64,000 nt of DNA, taken from Chordicoccus furentiruminis. Its GTDB lineage: Bacteria; Bacillota; Clostridia; Lachnospirales; Lachnospiraceae. Under the pieces are notes generated by a model, which had not been told where the DNA came from, ran no database searches, and worked only from the letters and a program-made list of their open reading frames with translations. Where the stretch lies: NCBI RefSeq assembly GCF_019355395.1, contig NZ_CP048829.1, forward strand, positions 3,141,001 through 3,205,000, in the 5' to 3' direction. This document shows, one piece after another, positions 44,744-53,269 of this stretch. The first letter of the stretch is position 1. Each line of letters opens with the position of its first letter. Made by a program: the position numbers and the translations under genes.

Positions 44744-47377
44744 ATGGCAAGGAAATGGGTGTATCTGTTCACCGAGGGCAATGCCAACATGCGCGAGCTC
44801 CTCGGCGGTAAGGGTGCGAACCTGGCCGAGATGACCAACCTGGGTCTTCCGGTTCCGCAGGGCTTCACGATCACAACGGAAGCATGCACGCAGTACTACG
44901 AGGACGGGAAGGTCATCAACGACGAGATCTCCTCTCAGATTTCCGAGTATATGAGAAAGCTCGAGGAGATCACGGGCAAGAAATTCGGTGATAAGGAGAA
45001 TCCGCTTCTTGTTTCCGTTCGTTCGGGCGCGAGAGCTTCCATGCCGGGCATGATGGACACGATCCTCAACCTTGGTCTTAATGAAGATGTCGTCGAGTCC
45101 CTGAGCGCACAGTCCGGAAATCCGCGCTGGGCATGGGACTGCTACAGACGGTTCATCCAGATGTTCTCCGATGTCGTCATGGAAGTCTCGAAGAGCGAGT
45201 TTGAGAAGCTGATCGACAAGAAGAAGGTCGAGCGGGGCGTGACGCAGGACGTGGATCTGACCGCGGAGGATCTCAAGGATCTGGCGGATCAGTTCAAGGC
45301 GATGTACAAGAAGACCATCGGAAAGGACTTCCCGACCGATCCGAAGGTACAGCTGATCGAGGCGGTCAAGGCCGTATTCCGTTCCTGGGACAACCCGCGC
45401 GCGAACGTCTATCGCCGCGACAACGACATCCCGTATTCCTGGGGCACGGCTGTCAACGTCCAGATGATGGCATTCGGCAACATGGGCGATGATTCTGGTT
45501 CCGGCGTTGCGTTCACGAGAAACCCGGCTACCGGTGAGAATAAGTTCTACGCTGAGATTCTGATGAACGCGCAGGGCGAAGACGTGGTCTCCGGTGTCCG
45601 TACGCCGATGGAGATCGATGAGATCAAGAAGACGCTTCCGGACATCTACAAGCAGCTGACCTCCATCGCGAAGAAGCTGGAGGATCACTATCATGACATG
45701 CAGGATATGGAGTTCACCATCGAGCATGGCAAGCTGTATATGCTGCAGACCCGCAACGGCAAGAGAACGGCCCGCGCGGCGCTGAAGATCGCCAATGATC
45801 TGGTGAAGGAGGGCAAGATCGACAAGAAGACGGCCGTCCTCGCCATTGATCCGAGAAACCTTGACACGCTGCTTCACGGCTCCTTTGACAAGGCGGCGCT
45901 GAAGAGTGCGGAGCTGATCGGCAAGGGCCTTCCGGCAGCGCCGGGCGCCGCGAGCGGCAAGATCGTCTTCACGGCGGAGGATTCCAAGGAATGGGCTGCG
46001 AAGGGCGAGAAGGTTGTTCTTGTCCGTCTCGAGACTTCTCCGGAGGATATCGAAGGCATGAAGTCCGCTCAGGGTATCCTGACAGCCCGCGGCGGCATGA
46101 CCTCTCACGCGGCGGTCGTTGCGCGCGGCATGGGTTCCTGCTGCGTTTCCGGATGCAAGGAACTGATTGTCGATTCCGACAACAAGACCATCCAGCTGGG
46201 CGGCCACACCTATCATGAGGGCGACTGGATCTCCTTCGACGGTTCTACCGGCAACATCTACGACGGTGATCTTCCGGTCGTGGCGGGCGCCATCGAGGAC
46301 GAGGACTTCAAGACCATCATGTCCTGGGCGGATGAGTTCAGAAGAATGAAGGTACGCACCAACGCGGATACGCCGGCTGACGCCAAGAAGGCGGTCGAGC
46401 TGGGCGCCGAGGGAATCGGCCTGTGCCGTACGGAGCATATGTTCTTCAGCGGCAACCGGATCGACGCGATCCGCGAGATGATCTGCTCCGACACCGTGGA
46501 TGAGAGAAAGGCCGCGCTGGCCAAGATCCTTCCGCTTCAGCAGGGCGACTTCGAGCAGCTGTACGAAGTGCTTGAGGGCAAGCCGGTTACGATCCGCTTC
46601 CTGGATCCGCCGCTTCACGAGTTTGTTCCGACCACGGAAGAGGATATCAAGAAGCTGGCTGATTCCAAGGGCAAGACGGTCGAGGAAGTCAAGAATGTGA
46701 TCGCGGGCCTCAAGGAAGTCAACCCGATGATGGGCCTCCGCGGCTGCCGTCTTGATGTTATGTATCCGGAAATCGCCCAGATGCAGACCAGAGCCGTCAT
46801 CCGCGCCGCGATCAACGTCTCCAGACGTCATCCGGAATGGCAGATCGCTCCGGAAATCATGATCCCGCTGACCTCCTCGAAGCGTGAGCTCCGGTACGTC
46901 AGAAAGATCGTCAAGACCACGGCGGATGAGGAAATCGCAGCGGCCAATGTGGTACTCAAGTATACGATCGGTACGATGATCGAGATCCCGAGAGCGGCCC
47001 TGATCGCGGATGAGATCGCAACCGAGGCTGATTTCTTCTGCTTCGGAACAAACGATCTGACCCAGATGACCTACGGCTTCTCCAGAGACGATTCCGGCAA
47101 GTTCCTTGACGCGTATCTGAACGCCAAGATTCTTGAGTCCGATCCGTTCGCAAAGCTGGATCAGACCGGTGTCGGCAAGCTGATGCGGATCGCTGTTGAG
47201 GGCGGACGCAAGACCAATCCGTACCTGCACTGCGGTATCTGCGGAGAGCATGGCGGCGACCCGGCGTCCATCGAGTTCGTCAACAGCATCGGCCTCGACT
47301 ATGTCTCCTGCAGCCCGTTCCGTGTTCCGATTGCACGCCTCGCGGCGGCTCAGGCTTCACTGAAGCAGGGAAAATAA
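44744..47377 (+). CDS. ppdK: Pyruvate, phosphate dikinase
   Basis: Interconverts phosphoenolpyruvate, AMP and PPi with pyruvate, ATP and phosphate. 877 residues, the normal length. The N-terminal ATP-grasp domain shows GGKGANLAEMTNLGLPVPQGF, the swivelling domain has the phosphohistidine motif GGMTSHAAVVARGMG (His near residue 455), and the C-terminal PEP/pyruvate barrel has GIGLCRTEHMF and FGTNDLTQMTYGFSRDD, then CGICGEHGGDP. It has its own promoter and is followed by a strong terminator. In anaerobes with PPi-PFK it commonly runs toward pyruvate, saving ATP. Confidence 0.97.
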   Translation: MARKWVYLFTEGNANMRELLGGKGANLAEMTNLGLPVPQGFTITTEACTQYYEDGKVINDEISSQISEYMRKLEEITGKKFGDKENPLLVSVRSGARASMPGMMDTILNLGLNEDVVESLSAQSGNPRWAWDCYRRFIQMFSDVVMEVSKSEFEKLIDKKKVERGVTQDVDLTAEDLKDLADQFKAMYKKTIGKDFPTDPKVQLIEAVKAVFRSWDNPRANVYRRDNDIPYSWGTAVNVQMMAFGNMGDDSGSGVAFTRNPATGENKFYAEILMNAQGEDVVSGVRTPMEIDEIKKTLPDIYKQLTSIAKKLEDHYHDMQDMEFTIEHGKLYMLQTRNGKRTARAALKIANDLVKEGKIDKKTAVLAIDPRNLDTLLHGSFDKAALKSAELIGKGLPAAPGAASGKIVFTAEDSKEWAAKGEKVVLVRLETSPEDIEGMKSAQGILTARGGMTSHAAVVARGMGSCCVSGCKELIVDSDNKTIQLGGHTYHEGDWISFDGSTGNIYDGDLPVVAGAIEDEDFKTIMSWADEFRRMKVRTNADTPADAKKAVELGAEGIGLCRTEHMFFSGNRIDAIREMICSDTVDERKAALAKILPLQQGDFEQLYEVLEGKPVTIRFLDPPLHEFVPTTEEDIKKLADSKGKTVEEVKNVIAGLKEVNPMMGLRGCRLDVMYPEIAQMQTRAVIRAAINVSRRHPEWQIAPEIMIPLTSSKRELRYVRKIVKTTADEEIAAANVVLKYTIGTMIEIPRAALIADEIATEADFFCFGTNDLTQMTYGFSRDDSGKFLDAYLNAKILESDPFAKLDQTGVGKLMRIAVEGGRKTNPYLHCGICGEHGGDPASIEFVNSIGLDYVSCSPFRVPIARLAAAQASLKQGK

Positions 47378-47437
47378 TTCAAACGCGGCGGCGGTAAACG
47401 GCTCGCAATGCAGCCGTATCCGCCCTGTGTGAACGCG

Positions 47438-47464
47438 AATGCCCCCGGCCAAAGCGGGGGTATT
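47438..47464 (+). terminator. First of two hairpins after ppdK
   Basis: AATGCCCCCG with CGGGGGTATT (one G-U pair), 27 bases, about 60 bases after the stop. Acts with the following hairpin or as an RNA-stabilising end. Confidence 0.5.
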
Positions 47465-47471
47465 TGCTGCG

Positions 47472-47506
47472 TCCCTGACTGCTCCGGCAGTCAGGGATTT
47501 CTTTTT
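47472..47506 (+). terminator. Terminator of ppdK
   Basis: Eleven-base-pair stem TCCCTGACTGC with GCAGTCAGGGA, a TCCG tetraloop, and a TTTCTTTTT tract. Confidence 0.9.
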
Positions 47507-47517
47507 GCTTTTCGTTT

Positions 47518-47526
47518 TGGTATAAT
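47518..47526 (+). promoter_or_regulatory. Extended -10 promoter of the aminopeptidase P gene
   Basis: TGGTATAAT is a TG-extended, perfect -10 box 81 bases before the start. No good -35 box is visible, because the position falls in the ppdK terminator T-tract. Confidence 0.55.
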
Positions 47527-47607
47527 AGGCGTGTTTCTACCGTTTTCGGATATGCTTTGTGCGGAACGGAACGGACAAAAAACAGCAGGAAAGGAAGGTT
47601 TCTCTTC

Positions 47608-49413
47608 ATGAATTCAAAGGATGAGATCCGCCGCCGGCTCAAGATGCTGCGGACGGAGATGCTGCATGCGGGCGTTGACGTCTATGTCGCTTATTCCACC
47701 GACTCCCACGCGTCCGAATATGTCAGCGATTACTATAAGGTCACCGAGTATCTCACGGGCTGCACGAGCGACAATGTGGTCCTTGTCATTGAACAGGAAA
47801 ACGCGAAGCTCTGGACGGACGGCCGTTTCTTCATCTCCGCGGCCGGCGAGCTCGAAGGCACCGGCGTCGAGCTGATGAAGGAGGGCGAGCCGGGCGTTCC
47901 GACTCCCTACGCTTATCTCGGGACTGTGCTGCAGGCAGGTCAGGTGCTCGGCTGTGACGGAACCTGTGTCAGTGCGCAGAACGGTGAGCACCTCAGGAAG
48001 GTTGTGAAGGCACGCGGTGCGAGAATCGAATCCACGCAGGATATCATCAACGAGGTCTGGGTCGGACGCCCGGCGCTTCCGTCAGGCAAGGCCTGGATCC
48101 TTCCGGATACGCTGGCAGGACGGAACTGCGACGAAAAGCTGACGGGCGTGCGTGCGAAGATGAAGGAACTGGGCTGCACATCCTTCGTGCTCTCAAAACT
48201 GGACGATATCATGTGGCTGCTGAACATCCGCGGATCGGATGTCGCGTATAACCCGGTGGTGCTCAGCTACCTCCTGGTCGGTGAGGACACGGCGGACCTC
48301 TTCATCCAGGATGAGGCGGTGACGGAGGCTTTTTCTTCCTACGCCAGAGAACATCATGTCAAGCTTCACCCCTACGGAGATATCTTCAAATACATCCGGG
48401 ACTATCATTTTGAGGGGGCCGTGCTGTTCGACAGCAGACAGTCCTCGGACGCGATGGCGACACTGCTCCGCGACAAGAGTGACGTTGTGGACGCTCCGAA
48501 CCCGACGACCCTGATGAAGGCCGTCAAGAACGAGACGGAGATCCGCAGCAGCCGCCGTTTTTATCTTCTTGATTCCGTGGCGGTCTGCCGTTTCATCTAC
48601 CGGGTGAAGAACCGTCTCGCAGGTCCGCTGAATGAGGTGACGGCCGCGAAGCTGATGGACTCGCTCAGAAGTGAAATTCCGGGCTATATCGACCTATCGT
48701 TCCCGACGATCTCCGCGGTGGGGGCTCACGCGGCGATGGCTCACTACGCACCGGATGAGGAGACCGCGAGCCCGCTGGGAGAGGAAGGCTTTCTGCTGGT
48801 TGACTCCGGGGCCCACTATCAGGGCGCGACGACGGACGAGACGCGGACCATCGCGCTGGGCGCTCTGACCGACGAGATGAAGCGGGACTTTACGCTGGTC
48901 GCGGTCTCCAATCTGGCGCTGATGTACGCAAAATTCGCGCGCGGCACGACCGGAGGCCAGCTGGATCTGCTGGCCAGGGAACCGCTGTACCGGCACGGAC
49001 TGAATTTTAACCACGGAACCGGTCACGGAGTCGGCTATATTCTCAACGTACATGAAGGACCGCAGCGTATCAGCCGCGGCGTATCAGGCGGAACGGAGAT
49101 CGCGATGGAACCGGGCATGATTACATCGGATGAGCCGGGGCTCTACCGCGAAGGCCGCTACGGGATCCGGACGGAAAGCATTATGCTCACGGTTGAGGAC
49201 GAGACAACGGAATTCGGAGACTTCCTGAGATCCGAACCGCTGACGCTGGCCCCCATCGATCTGGATGCCATCGATACGCGTTATATGGAACCGATCGACA
49301 TCGAGCGGCTCAACGACTACCATCGCCGCGTGAGAGAGGCAGTTTCTCCCTATCTGGAAGAGGACGAGAGACGCTGGCTTGAGGAGGCGACCCGTCCGGT
49401 CAGCCGGGCGTGA
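47608..49413 (+). CDS. M24B aminopeptidase P family protein
   Basis: Xaa-Pro aminopeptidase-type cytoplasmic enzyme, 601 residues, the long three-domain form. Two creatinase-like N-terminal domains (about residues 5-310) are followed by the pita-bread domain. Metal ligands are visible in LVDSGAHYQGATTDETRT (two Asp), FNHGTGHGVGYILNVHEGP (His), MEPGMITSDEPGLY (Glu) and YGIRTESIMLTVE (Glu). The ATG at 47608 follows AAGGAAGG; the longer upstream reading lacks a ribosome site. It likely cuts N-terminal residues before proline, with the neighbouring M18 and M20 enzymes elsewhere in the window serving general peptide turnover. Confidence 0.93.
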   Translation: MNSKDEIRRRLKMLRTEMLHAGVDVYVAYSTDSHASEYVSDYYKVTEYLTGCTSDNVVLVIEQENAKLWTDGRFFISAAGELEGTGVELMKEGEPGVPTPYAYLGTVLQAGQVLGCDGTCVSAQNGEHLRKVVKARGARIESTQDIINEVWVGRPALPSGKAWILPDTLAGRNCDEKLTGVRAKMKELGCTSFVLSKLDDIMWLLNIRGSDVAYNPVVLSYLLVGEDTADLFIQDEAVTEAFSSYAREHHVKLHPYGDIFKYIRDYHFEGAVLFDSRQSSDAMATLLRDKSDVVDAPNPTTLMKAVKNETEIRSSRRFYLLDSVAVCRFIYRVKNRLAGPLNEVTAAKLMDSLRSEIPGYIDLSFPTISAVGAHAAMAHYAPDEETASPLGEEGFLLVDSGAHYQGATTDETRTIALGALTDEMKRDFTLVAVSNLALMYAKFARGTTGGQLDLLAREPLYRHGLNFNHGTGHGVGYILNVHEGPQRISRGVSGGTEIAMEPGMITSDEPGLYREGRYGIRTESIMLTVEDETTEFGDFLRSEPLTLAPIDLDAIDTRYMEPIDIERLNDYHRRVREAVSPYLEEDERRWLEEATRPVSRA

Positions 49414-49469
49414 GAGAATCCCGCAGAGAGGGAGAGACTCCACGGGTTCTGCAGTACAGGAGGCATCTG

Positions 49470-51599
49470 GTGTTACATTCTGTTTTTCCGAATTTTGAGG
49501 CCCGGGGCGTCCGCGGCAAACTGGCATTCGCCATGAAATTCGCCGGGACGGCCGTCGGTCTTGTGATACTCTTCTGGTACAGAAATCTGTTTTTCTGCGC
49601 GCCGAGGGTGATCCGGACGACTTCGGTGATGAATAAGGCCGTCGATATTCCGTTCGAGAACGCAAGGTCCTTCATCTTTTTCTTCCTGATCGCGCTTCTG
49701 GCTTTCTCGTGCCTGGACGGGCTCCGGGCGGCATACGGCAGGGGAACGGGAACGAAGCGGCATGCATTTTCCAATCCGCTGACGATGCTGGCTTCGCTGG
49801 CGCTGATTTTCGGCAACGCGGTGCTTTCGTTCTATGAGATCGAGCTGATCAACAACTACTATATTGCCCGCATGGAGCCGAAGTATGTCTGGCTGAATGT
49901 CTGGATCACCTTTGTTCTTTACCTCGTGATCGTGTTCCTCACCAACTCGCTTCCGACCGGGATGAGGATCGGAAACGTCTTCTTCCTCTGCTGGGGCATC
50001 GCCAATTATTTTGTGCAGAGCTTTCGCGGCTCGCCGTTTCAGTGGGTGGATCTGTATTCGATCCGGACCGCTTCCAATGTGGCCGGAAATTACCGCTACA
50101 ATCCGAACTGGGAAGTGGTCGCCTGTACGGTGCTCACCTTCGCCGTCTTCGGTTTTTACGGTCATTTCCATCTGGCCTGCAATTTCCGCCGGATTCCGCT
50201 GAAGGTGCTCTCCCGCGGGATTGCGGTGGCACTGTTTGCGGCTTTCTACATCGTCATATTCAGGACCGACTATCTGAGCAGCACCGGGATCTGGCTTCGT
50301 GACTGGCAGCCCTGGTACACCTACCGGCTGTTCGGGATGGAATCGGGCTTTCTCGCATTTGCAAAGAATTCGATGCCGAAGGAACCGGACACTTACTCGT
50401 CAGACAAGGTGAAAAGTATCATCAGCACCTCGGAAAAAAAGAATGCCTCCCTCGGGCAGGACGCATCCCTCGTCCAGCCTGAGAACATCATCTGCATCAT
50501 GGATGAGGCGTTCTCGGATCTGACGGTCTACCCGAACTTCAGGGCGGACACAGATCTGATGCCGACAATCGACTCTCTGAAGGAGAACACGCAGAGCGGC
50601 CATCTGCTGGTTTCGGTGAAAGGCGGTACGACGGCCAACACCGAATATGAGTTCCTGACCGGCAATTCCTGCGCGCTGTCGCCTTCTACGGTGGTTTACA
50701 CGTCCTTCATCAAGGACAATCAGTACTCCCTTGCGCGGACGCTGAAGGCCCAGGGATACCGTGCGGTGGCCATGCATCCGTATCTCGCCAGCGGCTGGTC
50801 GCGAACGCTCGTCTACCCGCGGATGGGCTTCGATGAGTTCCTCTCGCTGGACAACAGCAGCAGCTTCGCGGGCACCGATACCGTACGCGGCTTTGTCAGC
50901 GATCAGGCGGATTTCGAGTCCGTCATCGATCAGGTGAAAAACAAGAAGAAGGGAGAGAAACTCTTCCTCTTCAACGTCACGATGCAGAATCACAGTTCCT
51001 ACAACGACCCGACACTGACCAGCACGGCTCATACAGTCGGCTACAGCGGTATGTACAAAAGCCAGGCGGATCAGTATCTGACTCTGGTGACGATGACCGA
51101 CCAGGCGGTTCAGACGCTGATCGATTATTTCAGCAGGAGCGATGAGAAGACGCTGATCTGCTTCTGGGGCGATCATCAGCCGGAGATCGGAGATGACTTC
51201 TGGGAGTACTGCCTCGGCAAGGATCAGTCCTCGCTGAACTTCGACGAGCAGCAGCTGGAGTACCAGTCGAAGTTCTTCATCTGGGCGAACTATGATATTC
51301 CGGAGAAGCAGGACCAGCTTCTGTCAGCGAACGATCTGAGCAGCTATCTGCTCAGTCTCACCGGCCTTCAGATGACGGGATACAACCGCTATCTTCTCGG
51401 GCAGATGAAGTCCATTCCGGCGATGAACGCCTACGGTTATCTCGGCACGGACGGCAGGATGCATGAGTGGAATACCGATGATGTCGGGAGCGGAGAGGGC
51501 GAGGAATTTGAAAACTACAAGTGTCTTATCTACAATGAGCTGACGGCCGGACATTCGCGGGACAGCGGATTCTTCGGGCTGACGGACGCAGGCGGATAA
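49470..51599 (+). CDS. LtaS-like sulfatase-family membrane protein
   Basis: Alkaline-phosphatase superfamily enzyme with an N-terminal membrane domain, 709 residues. I choose the GTG at 49470 because ACAGGAGG lies 6 bases upstream; the GTG overlapping the previous stop has none. About five helices (residues 20-270) precede the extracellular domain. Metal-site features are NIICIMDEAFSDL (about 340) and the catalytic Thr in KGGTTANTEYEFLTG (about 386), with WGDHQPEIGDD later. These match lipoteichoic acid synthases and related phosphoglycerol transferases acting on envelope polymers. The precise polymer is not determined. A hairpin follows the stop. Confidence 0.87.
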   Translation: MLHSVFPNFEARGVRGKLAFAMKFAGTAVGLVILFWYRNLFFCAPRVIRTTSVMNKAVDIPFENARSFIFFFLIALLAFSCLDGLRAAYGRGTGTKRHAFSNPLTMLASLALIFGNAVLSFYEIELINNYYIARMEPKYVWLNVWITFVLYLVIVFLTNSLPTGMRIGNVFFLCWGIANYFVQSFRGSPFQWVDLYSIRTASNVAGNYRYNPNWEVVACTVLTFAVFGFYGHFHLACNFRRIPLKVLSRGIAVALFAAFYIVIFRTDYLSSTGIWLRDWQPWYTYRLFGMESGFLAFAKNSMPKEPDTYSSDKVKSIISTSEKKNASLGQDASLVQPENIICIMDEAFSDLTVYPNFRADTDLMPTIDSLKENTQSGHLLVSVKGGTTANTEYEFLTGNSCALSPSTVVYTSFIKDNQYSLARTLKAQGYRAVAMHPYLASGWSRTLVYPRMGFDEFLSLDNSSSFAGTDTVRGFVSDQADFESVIDQVKNKKKGEKLFLFNVTMQNHSSYNDPTLTSTAHTVGYSGMYKSQADQYLTLVTMTDQAVQTLIDYFSRSDEKTLICFWGDHQPEIGDDFWEYCLGKDQSSLNFDEQQLEYQSKFFIWANYDIPEKQDQLLSANDLSSYLLSLTGLQMTGYNRYLLGQMKSIPAMNAYGYLGTDGRMHEWNTDDVGSGEGEEFENYKCLIYNELTAGHSRDSGFFGLTDAGG

Positions 51600-51608
51600 G
51601 AGACATGG

Positions 51609-51648
51609 ACAGGCAGCCGGCCGCTCAAAAAGCGGTCCGGCTGCCTGT
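51609..51648 (+). terminator. Hairpin after the LtaS-like gene
   Basis: Arms ACAGGCAGCCGG-C-CCGCT and AGCGG-T-CCGGCTGCCTGT, 17 pairs with one mismatch, loop CAAAA. The T-run after it is short. Confidence 0.65.
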
Positions 51649-51722
51649 CTTGGCAGCGGAGAAGTGCACGGCGTCTTCACGACAGACAATGACGCAGAAA
51701 GCCTGACATGGAGGAGAAAGCG

Positions 51723-52496
51723 ATGATACTGGCGATCGATATGGGCAATTCGCACATTGAGACCGGGCTTATGGACGGAGAACGCGTGCTGCTGACCGAG
51801 CGCTTCGCCACGGATCCGAGAAAGACGGCGACAGAGTACGCGGTGCTGCTCCATACGGTGCTTCAGATCCGTTCCATTGATCTGGCGGACATCGAAGGGG
51901 CGATCCTCTCGAGCGTGGTGCCTCCGCTGACGAGGGTGCTTGAGGAAGCGGTGAAAAAGGTGACCGGACTCAAAACCCTGGTCGTCGGGCCGGGCGTGAA
52001 GAACGGTCTCAAGATCCGGATCGACGACCCGAAGACGCTGGGCGCGGATCTCGTGGTGGATGCGGTCGGAGGCATCCATCTCTACGGCGCGCCGCTGGCC
52101 GTCATTGACATGGGAACGGCGACGACGATCTCCGTCATTGACCGCGAGGGCGCTTTCCGAGGCGGCGCGGTGATGCCGGGCGTCCATGTTTCTCTTTCTG
52201 CACTGGTTTCCTCCGCATCTCTTCTGCCGAATCTGAGCCTTGCGGATCCGGGAAAAGCAATCGGCACCAACACGGTGGACTGCATGAGAAGCGGCATCGT
52301 CTATGGGCAGGCGGCGATGATCGACGGGATGCTGGACCGGTTTGCCGGCGAAATCGGAAGCGAAATCCGGGCCGTCGCGACGGGCGGACTGGCGCCGGGG
52401 ATCATTCCGTTCTGCCGGCACAGGATCCTTCTGGACAGTGAGCTGATGCTGCGCGGCCTCAGCCTGATCTATGATATGAACAGACGGGAAAGATAG
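51723..52496 (+). CDS. coaX: Type III pantothenate kinase
   Basis: First step of coenzyme A synthesis from pantothenate; type III enzymes are insensitive to CoA feedback and need a monovalent cation. 257 residues. Phosphate-1 motif DMGNSHIETG, the pantothenate/dimer motif GADLVVDAVGG, the catalytic-site strand VIDMGTATTISVID and a C-terminal ATGGLAPGI are visible. The ATG at 51723 follows GGAGGA at 7 bases; the ATG at 51708 lies upstream of that site. The gene ends 158 bases before the regulator without an obvious terminator. Confidence 0.94.
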   Translation: MILAIDMGNSHIETGLMDGERVLLTERFATDPRKTATEYAVLLHTVLQIRSIDLADIEGAILSSVVPPLTRVLEEAVKKVTGLKTLVVGPGVKNGLKIRIDDPKTLGADLVVDAVGGIHLYGAPLAVIDMGTATTISVIDREGAFRGGAVMPGVHVSLSALVSSASLLPNLSLADPGKAIGTNTVDCMRSGIVYGQAAMIDGMLDRFAGEIGSEIRAVATGGLAPGIIPFCRHRILLDSELMLRGLSLIYDMNRRER

Positions 52497-52503
52497 AAAA
52501 ATT

Positions 52504-52516
52504 GTATTGCCAATAC
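52504..52516. promoter_or_regulatory. GTATTG-C-CAATAC inverted repeat
   Basis: Thirteen-base palindrome with one central base, overlapping the first candidate -35 box of the regulator gene. It could be an operator. Confidence 0.35.
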
Positions 52517-52534
52517 GATTAATTATGTTAAAAT
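52507..52534 (+). promoter_or_regulatory. Candidate upstream promoter P1 of the AraC-type regulator
   Basis: TTGCCA and TAAAAT with a 16-base spacer, in a strongly AT-rich stretch unlike its surroundings. Confidence 0.45.
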
Positions 52535-52556
52535 GCAATCGAATTTCAATAATGAC

Positions 52557-52585
52557 TTGCATTGTGAGAAAAATATGTCTATATT
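52557..52585 (+). promoter_or_regulatory. Candidate promoter P2 of the AraC-type regulator
   Basis: TTGCAT and TATATT with a 17-base spacer, 70 bases before the start codon. The predicted transcript would begin just ahead of the 18-bp palindrome. Confidence 0.55.
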
Positions 52586-52600
52586 GTGTCTATCGCCACT

Positions 52601-52618
52601 GATTTGCATATGCAAATC
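52601..52618. promoter_or_regulatory. Perfect 18-bp palindrome, candidate operator
   Basis: GATTTGCATATGCAAATC reads the same on both strands. It starts 16 bases after the P2 -10 box, a position where a bound repressor would block transcription. Autoregulation by the adjacent AraC-type protein is possible but not shown; AraC-family proteins often prefer direct repeats. Confidence 0.5.
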
Positions 52619-52654
52619 GAACAATTCTGTGATCGAACAGAGGGGGACAGACAC

Positions 52655-53269
52655 ATGAAAGAGAAGAAGTATGTGGTGGTGACACGTCATGACAGACTGT
52701 TTGACCATGTGAGGGAGACGGTCAGAATCAGAAATCCGAAGGTGACGGTTCAGAAGGCAGGCAGCTTTCCGGAGGCGCTTGCGATGCTGAACGAATTCGA
52801 CGGAACCGGGATTCTGCTCACGGACGAGGACGCTCACACGATTGTCGCACAGACGCTGCCGTCTGTCCTTCCGGCATACGGCGAACAGGAGTGTCCGCAG
52901 GATCTCCGGGGAAATACAAGAGATGAGGTCGCCTTCGTCAAGATGTATATCCGCCTGCATCTTCAGGAGGACCTGAGTCTTGCGGTGATCGCGAGACAGG
53001 TGAACCTCTCTCCGAATTATCTCTGCGTGATCTTCCGGCGGGTCGAGGGCATGTCGATCCAGCAGTTCGTTGAGCAGCAGCGCATCGAGCGCGCCGCCTA
53101 TCTTCTTGTGACGGAGAACACGCTGACAGAGGAAATTGCGCACCGTGTCGGATATCGCTATTCCTCTTATTTCTGCCGGACGTTCCGGAAACATTACGGT
53201 GTGACGCCGAGACGGTACCGGCTGATGAGTGAAAGGGAACGGGATGAGCAGTTCAGAAAGCAGACTTGA
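52655..53269 (+). CDS. AraC-family transcriptional regulator
   Basis: 204 residues. The C-terminal 100 residues are a double helix-turn-helix domain (LHLQEDLSLAVIARQVNLSP then NYLCVIFRRVEGMS; second helix pair around EEIAHRVGYRYSSYFCRTFR and a KHYGVTPRRYR end). The N-terminal 85 residues resemble a shortened response-regulator receiver fold (KKYVVVTRHDRLFDHVRETV) but lack a clear phosphoryl-acceptor Asp pattern. No sensor kinase is nearby. The ATG at 52655 follows AGGGGGA. Its end overlaps the XdhC-like gene by 26 bases, so it may regulate that gene and itself. Confidence 0.87.
   Translation: MKEKKYVVVTRHDRLFDHVRETVRIRNPKVTVQKAGSFPEALAMLNEFDGTGILLTDEDAHTIVAQTLPSVLPAYGEQECPQDLRGNTRDEVAFVKMYIRLHLQEDLSLAVIARQVNLSPNYLCVIFRRVEGMSIQQFVEQQRIERAAYLLVTENTLTEEIAHRVGYRYSSYFCRTFRKHYGVTPRRYRLMSERERDEQFRKQT

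Noticed and set aside
44741-47251. 836-codon minus-strand frame opposite ppdK
   Set aside because: Shadow frame produced by codon bias in a highly conserved gene; no ribosome site and no recognisable protein.
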